This document shows positions 60,278 to 64,000 of a stretch of DNA of 64,000 nt, piece after piece (position 1 is the stretch's first letter; each line of letters begins with the position of its first letter). This DNA comes from CAZZKF01 sp964654995 (GTDB taxonomy: Bacteria; Pseudomonadota; Alphaproteobacteria; CAZZKF01): positions 1 to 64,000 of the forward strand of contig CAZZKF010000004.1 in NCBI GenBank assembly GCA_964654995.1, in the 5' to 3' direction. The notes under the pieces are model-generated. The model saw only the letters and a program-made list of their open reading frames with translations, had not been told where the DNA came from and did no database searches. A program made the position numbers and the translations under genes.

Positions 60278-62476
60278 TTATCCCAGGTGCTTCAGCTTGA
60301 GCCGGAGAATCACCGAAGTCGACGGCTGCAGCTCGCGGTCGGCAGTGAAATCGCGGCGAATGGTGAGCCCCAGGTCGATGCAGTCATCGCGATAAAAGAC
60401 GCCGCCTTCGGCCAGGATGTTGTGGTGTCGATCGAGGTTGCGGATGAACCGGCCGCTGGCCCACCAGTTGGGCGCCAGGCGCAGGCGCATGGCCGCGCGG
60501 ACCTCGCGGCGGTCCGGGCGCAAGGGATCATCCGACTTGTTGTTGATGTCGAGAAATCCGAGATCGAGCCGCAGCCGACTTCCCGGGGTCAGCACCAGAT
60601 CGACCTCGGTGCGCCGCAGCGCCAGGCTGTGGCGATCGAGGCGCAGGCGATGGATCAGCTCGACGGTCTCGCCCAGCGTCAGTTGCAGCCGGGCGATGAA
60701 GTCGGAGAGGCGGCGATCGAGCCCGGCCAGCGCCGGGACCGGCCCGCGATCGCTTAAGCGGTAGCTTTGTCCGACCAGCAGGTCGAGACCGGTGCCATCC
60801 GCCGCGTTGAGCGCATAGCGCAGGCCGTAATTGACCCGGCTTCCCGAATCGAAGCGGTCGCGCCCGGTAAAGCGATTGGCCCGGAACAGATTGCTGACGT
60901 CGAACTGGAAGCTCTGGCTGTCCTCGTTGGGAATGTCGGCGGGATTGCCGGTATCCGGCGCCGCAATGATCGACACGATGGGCTCGATGATCTGGGTGAT
61001 GTGCGGCCCGCGCCGGATCAGCGGCAGGCGCGAGTCGATCACCAGTTGCGGCACCAGCCGGCCGGTGACATTGGTCCTGGTGACACTCGGCGGGGTGATC
61101 AGATCGCTGGGCCGGTACACGCCGTCGGTGTAATAGAGATCGCCGGCAATGCGCGCCGTGATCCGGGTGAGCGCACCGAAGCGGCTGACCATCGGCATCT
61201 GCCAGTTCACATCCAGTGAGGCGCGTCGGGTATCGGCTCCAGCGGTGCGTTGCAGCACGACGAGGCCGGCGTCCATCCCGAAGCGGCCGCCCAGCCAGCC
61301 GGGCTTGCCGACGTAGGAATATTCCGCCATCGGCAGCACAAACGGGGTCTGGCCGGCGACATCCTCGATCCTGAGCCCCTGAAAGGCATAGGCACTGATG
61401 GCGCCATAGCTGCGCCCGGCGAAATGCTCGACGAACAGGCGGCTGGTCAGCGTTTCCGCCTCGCTCACCCCATAACGGCGCAGATAGGTGTCATCGCCGG
61501 TCCAGGCGGCATCGAACCCCCAGCGGGTGTTGTCCGAGATGCGAAAGCGGCCGTTTCCGAAGATGTGGCCGCGAAAGATCCGGCGGCCGGTCTTTTCGTT
61601 GAAATCGTCGCGTTCATCAACACGGGTCACCGAGCCCGACAGCGCATACTGACCGCTGCGGGTGCGCTGCCGGTATTCGCCGAAGAAGGCGACGCCTTCC
61701 TTGGTCGTGAACAGCGGTGCAAAGGTGATATCGCGATTCGGCGCCAGCGCGAAATAATAGGGGATCTGAACCTTGGCGCCGAGGAACGACGAGCTTCCGA
61801 CCTCGGGCACGAGAAAGCCGCTGCGCCGCTTCACCGTCGGGTCGGGATGCGAGAGATAGGGCAGATAGGCGATCGGCAGGCCGAAGACTTCGAGGACCGC
61901 GTTCTTGTAGACGATGGTCTTCTCATCCTCCTTGTGAATGACCTTGGCGGCCTTGATCTGCCACACCGGCGGGCGTTTCTGGCCCTCGCAGATCTTGCAC
62001 GGCGAATAGACCGCGCGGGTCAGCGTGTTGCGCCGGTCGCGGCTGCGCCGGGCATCAATGGCGGCGAGGCGCGAGCCGTCGGAAAACAGCAGCCGGATAT
62101 GACGGATGATGCCATCGCGCAGATCGCTGGACAGCTCCACCTCGTCGGCGAACAGGCGATTGCCGCTCATGTCGGTAATGCGAACATTGCCGCTGGCCCG
62201 GATCTGGCCCGACGTCTGATCGTAGGTCAGAAGGTCGGCGGCAAGCCGGCGCTGTTTGTAGAGAACCTCGACATGGCCGCGGGCCTCGAAGGTGCCGGAC
62301 TCGCGGTCGTAGACCATTTCATCGGCCGACAGCGTCATCCGTCCGTCACCGGCCTGCCCGTCCGGTTCGGCCCGCGCCGCGCCGAGGACGGCAGCGGCGA
62401 ACAGAACGGCCAGGACCAGCAGCCCGATCGCCGAAGTGTGGAAGCGGGGGGCTCCGGATGCCGTTTTGCCTGCCAT
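60278..62476 (-). CDS. lptD: LPS-assembly protein LptD
   Basis: Outer-membrane barrel that, with LptE, places lipopolysaccharide in the outer leaflet. The 732-residue protein has a signal peptide (ends about GAARA), an N-terminal jelly-roll domain of the OstA/LptA type (LSADEMVYDRESGTFEARGHVEV), two cysteines in SPCKICEGQ, and a long beta-barrel ending RLKLKHLG. I use ATG 62476, which gives a clean signal peptide; an in-frame GTG at 62530 is possible. The stop lies 136 bases before surA. Upstream lies an assembly gap. Confidence 0.9.
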   Translation of the reverse strand: MAGKTASGAPRFHTSAIGLLVLAVLFAAAVLGAARAEPDGQAGDGRMTLSADEMVYDRESGTFEARGHVEVLYKQRRLAADLLTYDQTSGQIRASGNVRITDMSGNRLFADEVELSSDLRDGIIRHIRLLFSDGSRLAAIDARRSRDRRNTLTRAVYSPCKICEGQKRPPVWQIKAAKVIHKEDEKTIVYKNAVLEVFGLPIAYLPYLSHPDPTVKRRSGFLVPEVGSSSFLGAKVQIPYYFALAPNRDITFAPLFTTKEGVAFFGEYRQRTRSGQYALSGSVTRVDERDDFNEKTGRRIFRGHIFGNGRFRISDNTRWGFDAAWTGDDTYLRRYGVSEAETLTSRLFVEHFAGRSYGAISAYAFQGLRIEDVAGQTPFVLPMAEYSYVGKPGWLGGRFGMDAGLVVLQRTAGADTRRASLDVNWQMPMVSRFGALTRITARIAGDLYYTDGVYRPSDLITPPSVTRTNVTGRLVPQLVIDSRLPLIRRGPHITQIIEPIVSIIAAPDTGNPADIPNEDSQSFQFDVSNLFRANRFTGRDRFDSGSRVNYGLRYALNAADGTGLDLLVGQSYRLSDRGPVPALAGLDRRLSDFIARLQLTLGETVELIHRLRLDRHSLALRRTEVDLVLTPGSRLRLDLGFLDINNKSDDPLRPDRREVRAAMRLRLAPNWWASGRFIRNLDRHHNILAEGGVFYRDDCIDLGLTIRRDFTADRELQPSTSVILRLKLKHLG

Positions 62477-62583
62477 GCCGCGTCGCGCCAAAAGGCCCGC
62501 TCCCGCCTTGTGCCCTGGATGCCGGGCCACCGTCTGCGCCCGGTCTTGCCGTCATAAAGGAACTCGGCCGGACCGACAAGCGG

Positions 62584-62683
62584 NNNNNNNNNNNNNNNNN
62601 NNNNNNNNNNNNNNNNNNNNNNNNNNNNNNNNNNNNNNNNNNNNNNNNNNNNNNNNNNNNNNNNNNNNNNNNNNNNNNNNNNN
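62584..62683. other. Assembly gap (100 N)
   Basis: Exactly 100 N between lptD and pepA; the length is likely a placeholder. In many Alphaproteobacteria lptF and lptG lie between these genes, so real sequence of about 2 kb may be missing. Confidence 0.9.
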
Positions 62684-62813
62684 GCGGCCGCGTTCCCGGA
62701 GCCCGTTGTGGAGCCGGATCGGGCCTTTCTTTTCGCCGATGGCTGGCTAAGATGGGCGCGGCGCCTGCGGCCCTTCCGCCCGGCGTGCCCGTTCCATCAA
62801 CCGGGGGTGATCC

Positions 62814-64000
62814 ATGAGAGTGTCCTTTTCCGAAATCGCGATCCCGCGCAGTGGTTCTTATGCCGTCCTTGCCTTCGAGGGGCCGGAACTGTCGGCCACC
62901 GCCCGGCGCCTTGACAAGAAACTGGATGGCGCCCTGAGCCGGGCCGCCAAGGCCGCCCGCTTCACCGGCAAGTGCGGCCAGATCGTCGAGATCGTGGCGC
63001 CGCCGCTGCCCGGGCTCAACCGGCTTCTCATGGTCGGTCTCGGTGCCGCAGATGAGGTCAATGAGCGCGCCTGCCAGGAAGCCGGCGGGGCACTGGTGGC
63101 GCGGCTCTTGACGAGTGGCGAGAAGGCCCTCGCCATTGCCGTCGAGTCGCTCCCCGCGGGCAGCAGAGGGCTGCCCGAATTTGCAGCCCATGTCGCCTTC
63201 GGGTCGCGGCTGCGGGCCTATCGCTTCGATCGCTACCGCACCCGGCTGGAGGACGAGAAAAAGCCGACGCTCGCACGCATCACCGTGCAGGCGAAAAACG
63301 CGGCGGCTGCCCGGCGGGCCTGGGCGCCGCTGGCCAAGGTTGCCGACGGCGTCTATTTCACCCGCGATCTGGTCAGCGAGCCGGGCAACGTCATCTATCC
63401 CGACTCCTTTGCCCGGCGGCTGCGCGGGCTCAGCGAACTGGGTGTCAAGGTCGAGGTGCTGACCGAGACGCGGCTGCGCAAGATGGGCATGGGCGCGCTG
63501 CTTGCCGTCGGGCAGGGCAGTGCCCGCGAATCCCGGGTCGTGGTGATGCACTGGAACGGCGCCCGCAGCAAGCGCGCCGCCCGCCCGATTGCCCTGATCG
63601 GCAAGGGCGTGACGTTCGATTCCGGCGGCATTTCGCTCAAGCCCGGGGCCGGCATGGCGGAAATGAAATGGGACATGGGCGGCGCCGGTGCGGTGGCCGG
63701 GGCGATGAAGGCGCTGGCCGGGCGCAGGGCCCGGGTCAATGTCGTCGGCATCGTCGGCCTGGTCGAGAACATGCCGTCCGGCACTGCCCAACGGCCCGGC
63801 GATATTGTCAAATCGCTCTCGGGCCAGACCATCGAGGTGTTGAATACGGATGCCGAGGGGCGCCTGGTGCTGGCCGATGTGCTGTGGTACGCCAGGGAAC
63901 GCTTCAAGCCGCGGGCGATGATCGACCTGGCGACGCTCACCGGCGCCATGATCGTCACCCTGGGTCATGAAAAAGCCGGCCTGTTCGCCAACGACGACGA
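62814..64000 (+). CDS. pepA: Leucyl aminopeptidase, partial (window end)
   Basis: M17 family dimetal aminopeptidase. The visible 395 residues include the N-terminal domain and most of the catalytic domain: GKGVTFDSGGISLKPG with the active Lys and metal Asp, MKWDMGGAGAV, NTDAEGRLVLADVL and the substrate loop LATLTGAMIVTLG. The start ATG 62814 follows GGGGGTGATCC. It is cut by the window end, not broken. It diverges from lptD across the gap. Confidence 0.93.
   Translation, partial: MRVSFSEIAIPRSGSYAVLAFEGPELSATARRLDKKLDGALSRAAKAARFTGKCGQIVEIVAPPLPGLNRLLMVGLGAADEVNERACQEAGGALVARLLTSGEKALAIAVESLPAGSRGLPEFAAHVAFGSRLRAYRFDRYRTRLEDEKKPTLARITVQAKNAAAARRAWAPLAKVADGVYFTRDLVSEPGNVIYPDSFARRLRGLSELGVKVEVLTETRLRKMGMGALLAVGQGSARESRVVVMHWNGARSKRAARPIALIGKGVTFDSGGISLKPGAGMAEMKWDMGGAGAVAGAMKALAGRRARVNVVGIVGLVENMPSGTAQRPGDIVKSLSGQTIEVLNTDAEGRLVLADVLWYARERFKPRAMIDLATLTGAMIVTLGHEKAGLFANDD

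Noticed and set aside
62531..62583. C-terminus of LptG left of the gap
   Set aside because: One frame ends at a stop just upstream of lptD, but the few residues do not resemble LptG.

Overview
The window is GC-rich alphaproteobacterial chromosome, almost wholly coding. Signs of the class are a CckA-type hybrid kinase, a recA gene preceded by a GAAC-N7-GAAC LexA box, a eukaryote-like NADP isocitrate dehydrogenase and the block ksgA-pdxA-surA-lptD-(gap)-pepA. A PEP-CTERM gene and the flhB-cckA adjacency suit a Rhodospirillales-like lineage, but no species can be named from the sequence.

Layout. 98-2248: flagellar export genes fliQ, fliR, flhB, then cckA (2332-4503). 4726-8688: SOS-controlled recA with its terminator, then alaS, then a cyclic-nucleotide-binding K+ channel. 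9960-13670: icd, a LOG-family hydrolase, an Ig/LysM protein and an unrecognised small gene. 13821-17248: an Atm1-type ABC exporter, then psd and pssA for phosphatidylethanolamine synthesis. 17273-22115: an RND efflux operon (padR, adaptor, pump) read leftward from an AT-rich palindrome. 22341-30311: a TPR-sulfotransferase, tRNA-Gln(CTG), ppx/gppA, rlmE, guaB, rsmB-like and guaA.

30312-32682 is the only accessory stretch. It holds a DUF6544-like pseudogene broken by one TGA and one single-base deletion, a PEP-CTERM protein gene with a sigma-54 type GG-N10-GC promoter, a tandem 122/123-bp duplication carrying three copies of a TGT-N11-ACA dyad, and three copies of a GGGGTC(A/G)GAGCC-like motif. 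I read it as a PEP-CTERM surface-protein locus under RpoN plus enhancer-binding-protein control. No exosortase or PrsK/PrsR gene is in the window.

32683-37073: panB, then yfgM-like, bamB and der in the order also seen in E. coli. 37064-45689 is read leftward: dnaB, alr, mlaE, mlaF, radA, cvpA, purF and a dehydrogenase. A cyclopropane fatty acid synthase follows (45772-46998). 47234-49683 is the ribosomal operon rpsF-rpsR-DUF2232-rplI. 49929-54430 is the fatty acid cluster fabD-fabG-acpP-fabF with mltG. 55328-56841 is yicC-gmk. 56850-62476 is the leftward outer-membrane/cofactor operon lptD-surA-pdxA-ksgA. A 100-N assembly gap lies at 62584-62683, where lptF/lptG would be expected. pepA starts at 62814 and runs off the window.

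Most genes are housekeeping. The parts that merit follow-up are the 30.3-32.7 kb island, the gap, and a few start-codon and regulatory details listed as findings.
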